Source: Formicarius rufipectus (taxonomy: Eukaryota > Chordata > Aves > Passeriformes > Formicariidae). Taken from it: 64,000 bases of DNA. Both the position numbers and the translations under genes were made by a program. Each line of letters opens with the position of its first letter. The first letter of the stretch is position 1. The stretch spans positions 1,191,830 through 1,255,829 of the forward strand of contig VXAU01000294.1 of NCBI GenBank assembly GCA_013399695.1, read 5' to 3'. Below are positions 12,501-27,500 of the stretch, one piece after another. The notes beneath the pieces were generated by a model, which was not told where the DNA came from, made no database searches, and saw nothing but the letters and a program-made list of their open reading frames with translations.

Positions 12501-15500
12501 AGAACCCCCACAGGCATAATCCTCTGGCTTGATGACAAATACAACAAAGAACTGTTCATCTGGGAAGTGCTTTCTCTGCACAAGAGGATGGAACAAGACA
12601 GAACCTGTAAGAAACGAAGCCTCTCCCTCCAATGCAAAGCACAGGTGGTGCTCTAAAAGGTGAGAGATCAGTTTTTAGTTGCTCCCCTCATCCTTGCTAA
12701 CAATAAGCTGACTCAGCCCACCAATATGCAGTACAGCATTACCCCAGTATAAGCAAACCAGTACTGATGCATTTACTGATTTAATTATTTAGTGCAAACT
12801 GTCTACTTAAGCTTTGCTTATTACAGGGGCCCTGCTACCACCACTCTGGTAGGAGAGCCAAGGTTCAAACAGAAGACACTTGGCTTCAGCCACCCTGATC
12901 TAGAGCCTCATCACCCAAGACATTTGCCTAAGCAAATGTAAGCAAGGTTTTGTAGTAATACATAACATCATTTTTTCCACTTACATCAGTTGATCTGATA
13001 GAAGCAAAGGTTCATAGCCATAAGAGAAAAAAAAAAAAAAAAAAAAAAAACCTAAAAAACCCTGGGACAAAAATCAGCATCTCACCTGCACTGTTATTGC
13101 TGCCTGCTTAGTCATAGACTGGTAAACACCATCGAACTCCACATTATGGTCCAAGTCGTACACTGGGCACTAAAACAGACACAACTAAGGGTTAAATCAA
13201 GCACAACATCTGAACTAATTCAAAGTAAGTCAACTGGAGAACATAGGGCAGAACAGCAGCAAAAGGCCCCAGCTGAGATATCGAAGGGAACAAAACAACT
13301 AGAACCCATTAGGAAGTCAGACTGCTCTGAAGACACCGGTTGTGGTATGCAGTCATTGATCTTGGTGTTCTCACAAGAGGGCTGCAGTTTAATGCCAGAA
13401 GAGGATTCACCCAGATTGATCCCTCCACCATTTTCAGAGGATAGTGCACACCCAGTTGGACACTGGTGATGTCACACACTTTGCAGTTTGTACTGTATGC
13501 CAAGTGCTTGCCCTCATTTTACTCTTTCCCACTATTTTTAATACCTGATAGGTCGAAAATCATTTATCACAGTCTCTCCTCCTGCCCTTCTACCATTCAA
13601 ACTTTGGGATGTGGGCAGGAGCTCACGTTACCCACTTCTCTCTTCACCCCAGATATTAAAGGCAACTGCCAGGGCTTCAGAGCCAGCACCCAAAGCATAT
13701 TGCACCTCTGTTGCCATTTTGCTGCTCCCACACTGCAGGTCCCTGCATCATTCATGGAGGTGGGAAAGAAGGATAAAGATCGTGCTATTTCCCAGCTGCA
13801 ACCAACAGCCAACCTCCATGGCAGAGAACAGCCATTCTCCCCTTCTCAGGAAACAGGATGAGCAATTACACAGAGAGAAAACTGAATTGGAAAGGACAAA
13901 CCCCATGTCTAAAAATCAGAAGTTACCCAAGCTGCCCTGAGCCAGGAGAAAGACAAGGGAACAGCGCTGTTCCCTCCCTGGGGAATGGGATGCCATCAGC
14001 ATTCCATCCAATGCCACTCCATGGAGAGACAGACCCACGTCACAAGGCAGCAAGGAACCTCACGTGGGGAACATAACAAATGCCCCATGAACAGGCTGGA
14101 AAGGAACAGCTTGTTCACCTAATTGCAACAAAAATCTCCATACGAGTTGCTTGAACTCAGTATCTCCATCTTTGCCTCCTTTGCAGAGAATTTTCATTTC
14201 TCTTTCAGGGGCTCCCTTCTCCACCATCACCATTAGGGTGAAGACCTTCATGGGGCTTTTCTCTCTGCAGGGGACACACCCCTCACAGCAGGACACAGCT
14301 CCAGCAGGCAGCTCCTTGTCCTTCTCTGCTCAGACTTACCACAATATCCTGAACGGAGACAACTGAGCATGGGTATGCTGCATCAGACACCACGTTAATA
14401 ATGACCGAATCGACATCCTGAGGAAATTTGTACAGAAAGTACTGGAGAGAAAGCAGAGAGCTGAGCATTATGATCCAGAAATCACCCCTGGCAGTAGCTT
14501 CAGCACCTTCCTAAGCTACCTGTCCCGCCCTAGCTGGGCTTTGGGACAGGATGTGGACAGCTTTCATAAAAGTTCATATTTCAAACATTAGGACCTTAAG
14601 CCACATAAGAGCAGAGTGAATACATACAGAGAACTGTCTCCCTCACACAGCACACTATTAGACACAAACATCTTCAACATGCAAGAAAGACACAGCATAG
14701 TTTCTGCTCCCTTAAGCTTTTTGCCTACCTGATGAAGCTAAAGTGACTTCATTTTACACCCCATTCCATTTTAGGTTGATATAAGCAATTTCCAGTTGTT
14801 TCCATACTGCTAGCTGTATTTCATATATGGAACACATCATGGAGTTTATCTCAAATGCGTTGCCTCAAAGACAGACTGTGAAAAGTATTAGGTCAAATGG
14901 CTGAAATTCTGTCAAGAGTTTCATAAATGACTGATATTAGTTGTAGGATTTAGGGGTTTTTGAAGGCAAAGGGTAATGAGGGTTTCTCTTCTCACTTCAG
15001 CTTTTAAAATAATTCAGCTACAGCTCTGAAAAAAATTGGGAGACACTAACATCCATCAATACTCTTTCTTTCCTCCGGGGGCAAGGAACAGTGTGCTTGT
15101 GCTTCCATGCTTAGAGCAGGACCACAGGACAGTTTGTGGGGTCAGAAATACCATTCCCTGTCCTTGCAAGGGCTTTTCCAGATCTGGGCAAAATACATGC
15201 CAGGAAATATCATTATTTGTAGATTTTTCAGTAAAAAGTTTGAGGTACTACCTGAGCCAGTTACTGGAGGAGTAGGGTTCCCGTGCTTGCCCCAGCAGAC
15301 AGGCTTGTTGCAAGGGTTCCCATCATCCTGCTATGGAGCCCAGACCCCGATAGCTCAGGCTAAGCCACAGCTGCCAAGAGGTGCTGATGGACACCTCACC
15401 CCACCTCAGGGGGTACACAAGGCTGAGGACTGCCACCAGCCACCTTCCTTCCTTGCACAAGGTCACCAGACAGCCACTGCTGCCACACTGGAAGCTACTA

Positions 15501-18500
15501 CAGCTCCTGCTCCAAAACTGTCACCTTAGGCTGTCTCAATTTCAGAGCTCCCTTTATGTCACATGAAATCTTAGCGCTGAGTAAGGGCCAGCTATTTCCC
15601 CATTTCCCTTCCCTCATGCCATTCCCAGGAACTAAAGCCACCAACTGGAAGGGCAGGGAAAAGCCAGAAATCACCCAAGCTTTTTTCGTGTTTGCCCACT
15701 TCTGCTAAAGCACCTTAATCCCACCACCCTCTCCAAGCAGGTTGCTTTCCCTGCTGCAGAGCACTGGCTTCAACAGCAAGTCCTTATAGACTGAAAACTC
15801 ACCAAGCCGGTTTCTTTAGCAGAGCATGGTTTATTTCCACCAAGCAAGGACACTGGCAGCCTCAGTTCCTTGGTTTCTCAGGTGCACTGCCCTTGGAACG
15901 TTTCAGGTCCTTAAGGAAGTCCCCCATGAGGACTGTATAGTTTTCTAAGCCACACTTCCACAAGAGTACAGAACTAACACAAGGGGCATTGAGGCCTCCA
16001 GCTCTCTGCTGCAGAGACTGCCAATGTTATAAACACATCCAGCAACACTTCAGACCTACACAAGCATACCCAATTTCTGATTCTGCCCCCAGGCACCAGC
16101 TACGTTCCACACACCTCCTTCAATTGTTATGCTAGTCTTTTCCCAACAGCCATCTAGATTTTGAATCAGCTTTTTTTTTTTTGTTCCTCTTGTAGATTAC
16201 TTAATACTTTGATTTACAAAAATCTCAGCATTATACCAATTAAGAAGCATTCATCTTCTCTTCCATACATGTCTTTTTTAATTAAAAGTCACAAATCTCT
16301 TATTATTAATTATGACAAAAAAAAAACCCCAGATCAGAGTCACAAAGTTAATTCCAGGCCAGATCCTAGACATCCTACATTCAAATGACAAAATCGTAAA
16401 TAATGAGTGTTTATAAAGGGTCACCACCATTCTCATGATTCTATAGTATAAAATGCTGCATGTATCTGCAAACCAGCATCAGACATTTGACAACAAAAAA
16501 AAAGATTGGCTGGAATGCCTTGTAATAGGGAACTTAAAATTAAGTGGTACTACTAACAGTGAAAGTAACAACAGAAATGGAATACCAGACTGCCTGGGTA
16601 AATTACAGACCCTTCCAGCTCTACAAGCTCCTGCATCTCTATAGCTACTGCTAACAGTATTTTCATTCAAGAGAGGATTTATATCTGCAGGGCTGTAAAC
16701 AAGGCTGTTCAGCTGGAGGTGCTTCCTTCTGAACTTGCCTTGCTGCCTTGAGCAAGGAATAGCAGTCTGGATTCTACTACACTTTTACAGCCTCTTTATT
16801 TCTGTCAGGCCTTTTTTTTATCTCAGTGAAGATTGCATCCTGACAAGTCACACTTAGGCAACTGAGCCAGCACTGCCTGGAACAAGACACTGGTGTGCAC
16901 CACCTCACTTCCCATGAAGGGCAGCAGTCCAATGGCCTCTGGACATTTCTGGCATTTCCTGAAGGGCCAATACCATTCATTTTCTCTGCTCATACGTTTT
17001 GGCTGACTTAATGGTTTTGCAAGAGGACCCAAATGTGACTCTAGAGGGCCTGAAGCTTTGTTTCCTCTTCACTCTATCCACAGAAAATTCTACAGTAAGG
17101 AAGTTTTCCTGCATCCTAAGAGGGAAATGACCTAGTCAGATAAGCCTTGCTATCTCTAAGAAAAGATCACACCAATAGCTTGGATGAAGTAAGATACACA
17201 TGCAATGCTACACAGGACTCCTCCTTACCTGAGGCTGGGAAGGGCTGGCAGTGAAGTTAAAGGCTTTGTTGGTCCTAGAAAACAAATGTCATTATGTTGA
17301 AATCTAAAACTTTCAGAGCTGGAATACACACAAAGTACCCCCAGATTAAGTCCCTCCATAAGAGATACATGAAGAAATTACACTTGTGTTCTCACATCCC
17401 AGCTTACTCAAGTTGGAAGTTCTCGAGCCTGGTGACTAGCAGCTCATATGCAATGTTAAATGGTGCCATGGAAGCAACGTCCACAAATATAATCTGGTCA
17501 GAGGGTCTTGTTTCAGGTGTTGGCTCAGAGGGACAGAGGGTCCGACTCACTTCTTGGTAATTGTAGGTCCTCTGATAGCTGCAACAGGCAGAGGAGGGAG
17601 AGAAGGCAAAGTTGGGTAGAAAAGAGAGAGAGCAGTTAAAAAGTTGTTCAGCAGTCCTAAGAACAACAAAATTTTTCCCCTTCTTGCATAACTGTAATCT
17701 GAAAGGACAAGAGCATTCAGTCTTTTATTCAGAGCTCCACCTCTGTTGTCTCTTGGGGTCCACACATGGGACCAGTCATGCCCAGCATTTCACTTCCCTT
17801 GAGGATGCCCATGCCATCTGTGGATCTTTAACATCTGCCTTTTACTGGAGCGAAAGTGAGCAATGACAGCCCAGAGCAGCCACTGCTGTAACCATTCCTG
17901 CATCAGGCAAAACAATGCAGGATGTCTGCTGCACAGCACCAGGATTCAGTCAAGGGATGAAGCTTCAAATCTCAGATGGTCTAAGGAGCCTGCAGTGTCC
18001 GTATTTGCAGCCCAAAGAGCTCCAAGGTTGATGAAGGCACAAAGCAGCAGCCCCTTCACAAAGAAAACACCCCCAAAACAACAACCCTGCAGAACAGACT
18101 TTAATGAGGTGTACCTGGGGTGGGCAGCAGAGGAGAGCCCTTATTGCCCAAATGAACTGTAACACAGCAGTTAGGGTGCTCTTTCAAGAGCTCATCCAAG
18201 CCCTGCTCCAAACTAGAGCCCAAGAACTACCTGCACACATGATAAGCAGCTGTGGAATGACAACAATGACAGGCAGATCTCCAGTAGACAAGCCTTTGGG
18301 TACTCTGTGTACTTATTTGAGAAACCAAGAGACAAGAGCAGGCTGCCAAGTAAGAGGTTACCTACCAGACCTTGGTCTTTCTGCATTCAGCTGACAGTGA
18401 CCAAGCACGCTTTGCAACCAAGCCCTGCAGTCTACAGAGGTTACAAGATCCAGCACCTGAGGAAAGCTGATGATAGATACAGGCTGGCAGACAGGCATGT

Positions 18501-21500
18501 TACAAAGAGGAGACTCCAGTACTTACAGGCCTCGAAAAATTAGTGGGACTTGCCACGACAGCACTCCCTTCTGCTGGCGAACTACAAACAGAACAGGATA
18601 TCGGAGGTTCTCGGAGCTGCTGTTCACGTACACCCGCACTGCATCCACCTGTGGGAAGAGAAAGAAGAGTCCAGGTAAGTATAAGCTGAAAGTAAAGAAT
18701 ATGACAACTCCAAACCTAGGTGGGAGAATCCTGTCTCTCTTCCCTGGTCTGACCTAGATGCTGACAATAACCACAGGGAGATCAACAGTGTTTGCACTAA
18801 ACTGGTTATTCTGATCCAGAGGTCATTTACAGAAGTGCCTCTCTGCTGATGCTGTAAGCCAGAATCACAGCCCTGTGCCCAGGTCAGAGGCAACGGTTGG
18901 ACAATATACAGTGGACAAATGCAGAAGGCATAAGAAAAACAGAGTTCAGTAGCTTCTGCTGTGAGCAACTTGGTAACTTGTTCTAGAAAAACAAACAAAC
19001 ACACAAAACATAGACCCAAAGTGACAACTAAGAATTTTCTTGATTGGACTCTTACGTATCCAACTCAATCAACATAACTGGGGAAGTCACAAACATGACT
19101 GAGACAACATCAATAGCCAATGACAAAAAAGCAGGATAGCAGCTAGCACCTGGCACTGATGTAAATGATACTGAGATAGCCATAAACCATATGTACCCCA
19201 CCCAACAGAACAGGAACATATTGCTGACTGCCCTCAAGGGACAAGGAAGGCTGCTTTGCCTTGTGAGCAAGGGTTTCAATGCAGCCCACTGCACCAGCAG
19301 TTTGAACTTCTCCTTCCATCACCCACCCACCAACACAGTTGCAGAGGTAGGACAGCTGTGGGGTGTAACACCCCCAGTTCACCATTTGAGAAGCAAGCAA
19401 GCAGTTTGTCTGCACCACACAGAAATGTCACCATTTCCATTTGAAAAGAACATACCTCCAGCTCCCTCTCCAGAACTACAGACACTGATGAAGAAAACAG
19501 AGTATGAGAACACATAATTCACCGTAAAAGACAGTACACCTCGATCAGATGCCTTTAAATAATGAAAACATATTAAGTAGATAAGATACACACATTTTAA
19601 ACCAAACATCATTAAAGATTAGAATGAACTCTCTCTAGGTTAGTGAAAGACTTTTCACAGATATTTTGACTTTATACCTCCAAGAACATAAAAGGTAGAA
19701 GGGGTGTTCACCTTCTGAAAAAACATAGCAAAGTAGCAGGAAGGGAGTTTATTCGTACACTGAGGACACCAGTTTCAGAGAAAAGGCAGTCACAGTCACA
19801 GGTCAAAAAGAAAATTTTCTATTTAACTTTATTTAATAATTCTAGGCTCATATGGGAGTTTAGTCTACTAGAACACCTTTTTGAAAGCCCTAATCATTAT
19901 CAATTTTACTGCCATTACCACCACAGTACAGAGGGTACAACCACCACTTCATAAAAATTAAAAAGGCTTCAATGAAAAAATAAAATAATAAATAATTGAA
20001 TTATAATCCCCTTAAGACTAAGGGCAGACACTGGAACCATGTTTTCCATTGCCTTCTGGCTTCTAAACCTTAGCAATACTCCTTTGGCATGCCTTCCAGT
20101 TTTTTCTTCTGGTCACAAAACCCACACACACAATTTTGTTTCCAAGCAATTTCACCACAGGGTGCTAAAACAAAGTTAGGAAAAACACCATCACAAAATA
20201 AAAAATGCACAAGGAACACCTTGTGTCAAGGGTATTAATGCAGGAAGCCACCACAACTAGTACTGAAGGGGTATCTTGTGGCTTCCTGAGTCTCTGAAAC
20301 TGCTCTGCTTGGCTCGGGGAGCTGAGCCAGCACACACTGGTGTAACTGGGAAACACAGGGACTGGGGTGAACAAGCTGCTGTTTGTTTGTCAGTGTTTGT
20401 TGTAGTCCTCCTGAATGGGGACACAAACAGAGCAACATTAGAACTGAACAAGAAAACAAATGTAAGGAGCGTGAAGACTTGATGGTCAAGCCAGAGTCCT
20501 GCAAACAGCCATTCTCCATCCAGAGGAAAACCAACTATCCTTTCAGAAAAAACACATCTCAGCAGCTTTTTGCCCAAAAGTTTCAGCAAGCCTACTTCCA
20601 CAGGTGAAGTGATTCTCACTGCCTCTGGTCAGACACCACTCTGTGAACCCTCCAGGGCTCAGCACATCAGCTCAATACAACAGGAAGCTCACAGCGAGCA
20701 GCACTACTGGGTTATGCATCCTCAACTACCTATAAATACAAGTTAGACCTTGGGAAATTCTCTTCTCCACTGACTTCACAGATACAGAACAAAACCCACA
20801 ACGTGGGTTATGCATGTGTGACAGATAGTCAGGTTTACTTAATTGTACATGAGTACATGTACATTAAATGAGCACAATTCATTGCCAGCCCTCTCAGTCT
20901 CTCCTTACAGGAGAGGTGCTCCAGCACTTCCAGTAGCTTTGTGGCTCGGCACGGGACTCACTGCAGTAAGTCTATGCCTGTCTTGTACTGAGCAGACTAG
21001 AACTGGGCACAAGCAGAATCACCTAGAGTCAGCTGACAGCGGATGGAGACTCCACAACCTCTCTTGGAGACCTGTTATGGCAACTGACCACCCTCAGTGA
21101 GAAAGAGTTTCACTACCTATCCCAGAAAAGGGCAAGGGAAACAAGAGCAGTGGTGATTAATGCTTTGATAGGGAGCAGCCTGAAAAGGGAGAGAAGGTCC
21201 CCTCTCTCTGCTGTGATCCAGTAGAAAGACTCCTCATTTGGTTTCCCTCTCTCCACAAAGCTAAGCTGACTATACACCACCTACAACAGTTATTCAGCTT
21301 TGCTGCCAACTCTATTATCTTATAATACTAGTAAGAAATGGGATTACTAGGAGGGAGGAAAGATTCTCAAGACTCATTACTCTTTTAAATCTAAGCACTG
21401 TCCCACATGAAAACTGATACATGCTACACTACCATCATACATGGCTTCTCTACACCCTTACTGTGTTCAGCACTCTTGTCTTTGCTCCCTGTAGCAGCTT

Positions 21501-24500
21501 GTTAGAGCTCCTTGGACCTGTTCCCATGAAAGCCCATATTCAAGTGCCATGAGCTCTTTTTTGTCTAATGATACCTGGGACAGCATCCAGCTGCATCAAG
21601 GCAGGACCACCTATGGCCTAAGTACCCCAGGTGTGATCCCATTACACTTCCTTCATCCCTCTCACCTTTCTATACTCCACACACACAAAGCTGCTTCCCA
21701 GGCCACACTCAAATAAGGTACCTCAAATGAGGGGAACATCAGAAAGTCAGATGCAGCATTTACAGAGCAGGTCATTAAGAAGATCTCTGTGCACTTTAAA
21801 TATCACCTCAATATATCAACAACTCACTGGCAGTGAATACCTCCACTCCTCCTGCATTTGCACATACCCAGATCAATCAGGAGCATCACACACACTCCAC
21901 CCCATCAAAATCTTTATAACAAATACTGGAAACAAACAGGGTGATTAAGAAGTTGGACAGATGGTGATTGAGGTTCCAGTCTATCCAGCTGTTTACCCTG
22001 CTGCCATCACCACAGCAACAGAGAGCCTCTCGTGAGCAGATCCTGCACTTCCAGTGGAGAAGCCAGATCCCAGTCCTAGGATGCAGCTCCACTCTTCCCC
22101 TCAGAGGTGTCAGGAGCACAGCAGCAGCTCACAGCAGCACAAAGCTTTGACTGATGGGCCTCTTTCTGACACAACAGCCATTCCTCCCAAGCACAGTAAT
22201 AAAACAGGCGGGATTTGCCTATTGGCCAAACACGTGCAAGAAGTTGCCAACTAATGGTTCCTCCAGATCCTTCTCACCACTTGTAAAGTTGCTTGGGAAT
22301 TTCAGGGCAACAAAGTTCAACAGAATCTAGGTGAAATTAGGAAGAAGCTTGGGAAAATGGAAAAAGGATTACCACTTAAGTGCAAACAGGGCTTTTCTCA
22401 TCTGGTCACTTGCTCTTCAATTTAGTGCTACAGAATGGAAGGAACCCCAATTAGGGTATGGGAGAAAGCACATCCTGCCAGAGAAAATGTGTGTCTAGCA
22501 GGAGCACCACAAGGAAAGGGATAAAAATGTAACACCTATGAACTGATGTTTGTGCTTTTTCAGGCCTTCTTCTAATCAATCTACCTTAAACTTTTAACCC
22601 ATGTTTCACTTCTAGATTCTCTTACCTTGGTAGAGGATATATACATTTTCATGCAATAGATATAATGAATTCGCTACCGAGCCAGCATTAGTTGTCCCAT
22701 CTTTCCCTTCTGAAAGTCCGCATTTGGTGTTTGCCTCAAGCAAAGTATTTTTAGAAGAGTGGAAAAAAGCAGGAAATTAATTTTTAAAAAGTGACTTATT
22801 TACTTCAAACATGTTTCCCCCTTCTCACCTTTCCAAAGGTTCTCATTTTAAAAACTGGCAGGTCTAATGCAAGAACCCCTCCCTGCAACAGAATCACTGC
22901 TCTCATCACTAACCCCTCCCCACCATCACAGAAATAAGATCCCATGTTGTATCTAGAGACAAGAGACACTCCAGCTAAAAAGTATTATTTGATTTTATTT
23001 AAAATTATAAACATAACAAAGACCATGAGCGTCCTCCACATCCACTCCCACTCACTTAGCATTGGTGAGATGAGGAGGAAGTTTTGCCTGGGCAGTAGGA
23101 GGGTCACCCAGGCTGATGTCACTCCTGCATCGCCACCACTGCTGAGGGACTTCACTTTGGAGCAGACCATTCCCAGCACCACAGAAAACTAGTCGTCCTT
23201 TCCCTTTCCTTAGACACCCACAGAAGGAGGCTGTCTATACTGGTACTATAACATGGTGCTAGATTTCATCTGTACCTTCCAAGTAGAAATCCTCACAGCC
23301 TGGACAGTCCAGGCTGGATCTTGGGAAACAACCAAATGCTCCCTTTGCCAGCCAGGGCCTGCACAAGTATTGTCAGCAATAACCATACTGCTGCCTTTGG
23401 CACTGCCAGGCTGAGGCAGGGTCAGGACTGCTTCAGAGACTTCTGCTCCTCACAAATTCCTCCCCAGGGCCAAGCCTCTGCCGTGTGCAGGGGCTACTCA
23501 GCAGCCAAGCTCATGATAGTTCTGTTTCTCAGAAAACTGACCTTGAGGTTCCTTCTGTGTTTCAAGGTGGAGAGAGCAGTAAGACAGCTGAATAAAGAGA
23601 GAGCTCTCAGCACTATATAAAAACGTTAGACCAGGAAAGATAAATATTTGTACTTCAGCTCCACCACCACCATGGAGATAGGGGGAGGGGGGAAAAAAAA
23701 ATAAAAAGGAATAAAGAAAGTACAACTGAATTCCATTCTCTAAATGGGAACAGGGGGAAGGAATCGGTCGCAAATTCACACAGCTGAATAGAACCAACAT
23801 GGCTGCAAACATCAAGCAAAATAAACCAGGCTCTTGTTGACATGAGAGAGTCCTTGGACCGATTATTAAACCTGCATTTCCCACAGAGATTACACATCAG
23901 CTTAAGGTGGTGGGGATGTGAATTTAAGGGCAGGCAGGAGGTTGTAACAACAATTTCTGCTGCAAGCAAAGGTTTTCAAGAGCTTCACCGTGGATTCCTT
24001 TCCAAAACATCTTGCTAAGCAAAGCCTTTGAATCATACCAGGGCTCCACCACGTTCCCCACCACACCCACACACAAGCCGCTCCTTGCGAGGCCGCTGGG
24101 GATTATCAGTCCCCATTGCGACAGCACTTGGTCGTGGGCCTGGCAAGGCACTGAGCCAAGGCAGTGGGCAGGGAACACATCCGGCAGGCAAACACAAGCT
24201 GCAGTCACCAGAAAAGGTCTCCACGCAGGGTACGCGCACGAAAGCCACCGAACTGCTGCCGCCGGCTCTCACACAGGGAAGACGTTTCTATACGCCCTGA
24301 AATTGGGTGAAGTAGGATTCAGCCAGATGGGCTAGAGCAACTAAGGCAGTGAACGAAGCACATGCCTGTCCCTGCCAAATTTGGCTGCTCTTCCCACTGA
24401 CAAGGCAACAGGGGGAAGCTGAGACCCTGCAGGAAAACAGTGAGGAGACAGGGACAGGACTCTTCCCTGCCCTCTTACAAGGTATGAGCACCACTCCTGT

Positions 24501-27500
24501 CTGACAACAAAACAAGCAGAGCTCTGAGGATCATCCTCTCTCAGCCCTTCTGTCTGACCGTGTGCTCCAACGTCAATAAGTCTTAATTGCCAAGAGCAAT
24601 CTGTCCAATAACCTTGGTTCACAGTTTTCTTCCAGCATTTCTGCCAGGAGTATTAAATAGCCAAAGCAGCATAAACTAAGCAACAGATTCTGGGTATGTC
24701 AAGCACAGCCTCAGACACGTTAACATAATTGTCACAGGATTATTATTTTTCATTTAAATGTTTCACTTTGTGCAAATATGCTGTGTGGACTTACGGTCTG
24801 CCATGGATTTTCCCATGAGTTCACTTGTTTGCAACAGTATCTGTAACATAAATGGAAGTAAGACAAATACAAAGCATGATAATATTTACCTTTTTCCATT
24901 TTTGAAATTTTTCCCCCTAACCAAAGTCACTAGGGAGCCTCCAGGACAGCCAGAAAGAAAAACTAGGAACTGCCATGCCAGATGAAGTAGGTACCTGTTT
25001 CTGAACACTCTCAGGCTTCAGGAAGACATTAAAAATAAACAAAACCTTTTTTGAACAGACAGTTAAGGAACAAACTACCCTCCTATAATTCCATCTTCCT
25101 AACCCACAGCAACTGGAACTCTGGGCCAGGCCAGCCCTGGAACCAAAAAGGCTTAAAACCTTCCCAAATTCACTGCAACCCCAAGCTCATGGCCATAACT
25201 CCAGGGACTGCTGTCAGAACACAGACACTCGGTTCTGTCTTGGATCCCAAGTTCTTCACCTCAGTAACACTTTGGATGCAGATTGAGTTCCATGTTGTAA
25301 TTTATGTTGGGTTTTTCTGGTTTGTTTTTTTTTTTTTTTTAAACCATTTCTCATCTGTTTTAAACCACACTGAAGTAGCTATTTCTATGCCTAAAGCAAA
25401 CATCAGTGGAAAAAAAAGTAAGGAAGGCTGTTTCTGAAATCCTCTGTGGTTCTCCAAGTATACACAGCACGAAATTATGTTTGCTTATGCAAATATACTG
25501 AACTATATTTTTGAACTGAGCAGATGGCACACCCTTGCAATATACCTTTTACAGTCTGCACTTTCATTCCTTAAATATCCCCTGAAATAGCAGATGAGGA
25601 CCATATAGGAAAATCATACCTCCCTACCCAACAACTTCTGCACAAGTTACTTAAGGACATTTCAGCCTCTACTTAACGCACACGTATAATAAATTGCTGC
25701 ACGGTTCTTGGAAAGAGTTCAAACTGAGGAGAGGCAGTTTGACAAAGTTACTCTTATTCAGAATTTGTTTTCTTTTATAATACAAGCATCTTGGGGCAGG
25801 GGCAGCAGGGGGAACAACAAAACCTGATCAGCTTTGATTTTAAACGACAGGACAGCCCAACAAGAAGAGAGTGATTTTAAGATTTAGAACAACATTCAAA
25901 TTCCAAAGAGATGCTTTAATTCAAGGACAAGTTATCGAGCTTGACAGCATTAGTTTACACATTAGAAATAAAAATAAAATTCTTGCCAGCACTGCAGTCA
26001 CCATCTGAAGGTCTGCAGGATACCCAGCAAGAAGCTAAAGTACCTTTCAGGTTTTCTTCCTAAAGCCTGCAAACTGATAGCCTCTGTCAAGATGTACTCT
26101 CTTTTGCCCCTCTAGGCAGAGAAACCTACAAAGAGCAAAATCCTAGAAAGATATGCAACGATTGAAGTTTGAAGGGATCTTAGTTGGACACATGTTCCTA
26201 ATCCCCAGCTCAAAGCAAAGCCACCTCCCACACCATTCTTTCACTTAGAATATCCCACTTTTGCAAGAGACACTTTCAAGACTACATTTTCTGATGCAAA
26301 AAACAACAGTCAAGCTTGCGTTTTCAGTAGATTCCCACACCATTTCTCTCATAGTTTACTTTTGTTTTCTCCTGTAAGCAAGAGTTTTTCATTTGACTCT
26401 GGGAAGGGTGAGGAGTGCTCAAGAGAACCCACTGAAAAGCAGCAAGCACATTCCAAGAGCTGTGCACTCTACACTGCCTACACTGTCACCTCCTAAGGTT
26501 GGTTGTTTTCTTTAAAAAAGATGAATTATATGCACACATTATTCCAAAGGGATTCTGCTGAACCTTACTTGGCTTCAGACATCATATACTATAAGTTGCT
26601 TTGATTTTTATGGATTTGACATTGTGCCTACATTCCTGCCTCATAAGGCATTCACTATTAGGTTCCAGAAATGCTATGCTGAGGCCCTTCCAGTGTCCTG
26701 TGGTGAACAGACTAGAGCCAGCAACCTAAAAGCAACAGCGCTCAGGCCCTCGAGATCCTGCAGCAACAGCTGTTCTACTGACCTCAGGAGATCTTCCCAT
26801 TCAAATCTTTGTAGTCTTCCCATTTTCTTTGGTTTTTACCTGAATCTTTGTGGCTAAACTGGAGGGCTTCCACTCAGCATTAAGGAAAGACAGAGCCTAA
26901 CCTGTTACCCCCACTACAGCTCCGTTCAGCCTTCTCCAAACAGTAGACTGTAGTTTTATTGCATGCATGGTGTAGCTGTGAACTGAGGACTGGGCTGGAG
27001 CCAAGACTAATGCTATGAAGAACATGTGCAAGAAACCATGGGACTAGTTTGAGGCAGCTTAGTTCCAGCCCGAAGGGTTCTATATGTGAAACTCAAAAAC
27101 AGCTCAGAAGTGAGAGGTGAAAAAATTGCTCCTACAGTTGTTAAAATAGATATGGGTGCTGCTGGAGTGGGCCCTACACTTGTATGTTGAACAGCAGAGG
27201 ACAGTGAACAGACTTGATCACTGTCACTTATTAAACGAGGTTGCCCTGTGTAGCAGATCAAGGAATTTCCCTGCAGTCAGGACAGATGGCTTTGGTCTGA
27301 GCAAGTGACTCATCACACAGTCCCAGAGGAACATATGGGTGAATTCCAGTTCTGGATTCCTGCCTAGAAAAAAGCAAGTGCAACTGCCATCCACACCTAG
27401 AATCCAGGAGACCCATTCTTCACTAGGGGACAGAGAAACACAAACCCATCATGCTCTTTGGGCTGGAAAAGGTACTTTGTCTCAAAGTTTAAGGAGTCTA

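Larger units (their letters stand above)
11407..14339 (-). other. SIDT1: SIDT1 introns 5-8 between the listed exons
   Basis: Introns at 11407-11793, 11866-12481, 12576-13085 and 13170-14339. A 24-base poly(A) run lies at 13027-13050, upstream of exon 6's donor in plus-strand terms. No other structure was seen. Confidence 0.75.

Noticed and set aside
16430..16650. Possible CR1 3' end in SIDT1 intron 4
   Set aside because: Only scattered similarity (CCTTCCAGCTCTAC and a TGATTCTATAG); block order could not be established.
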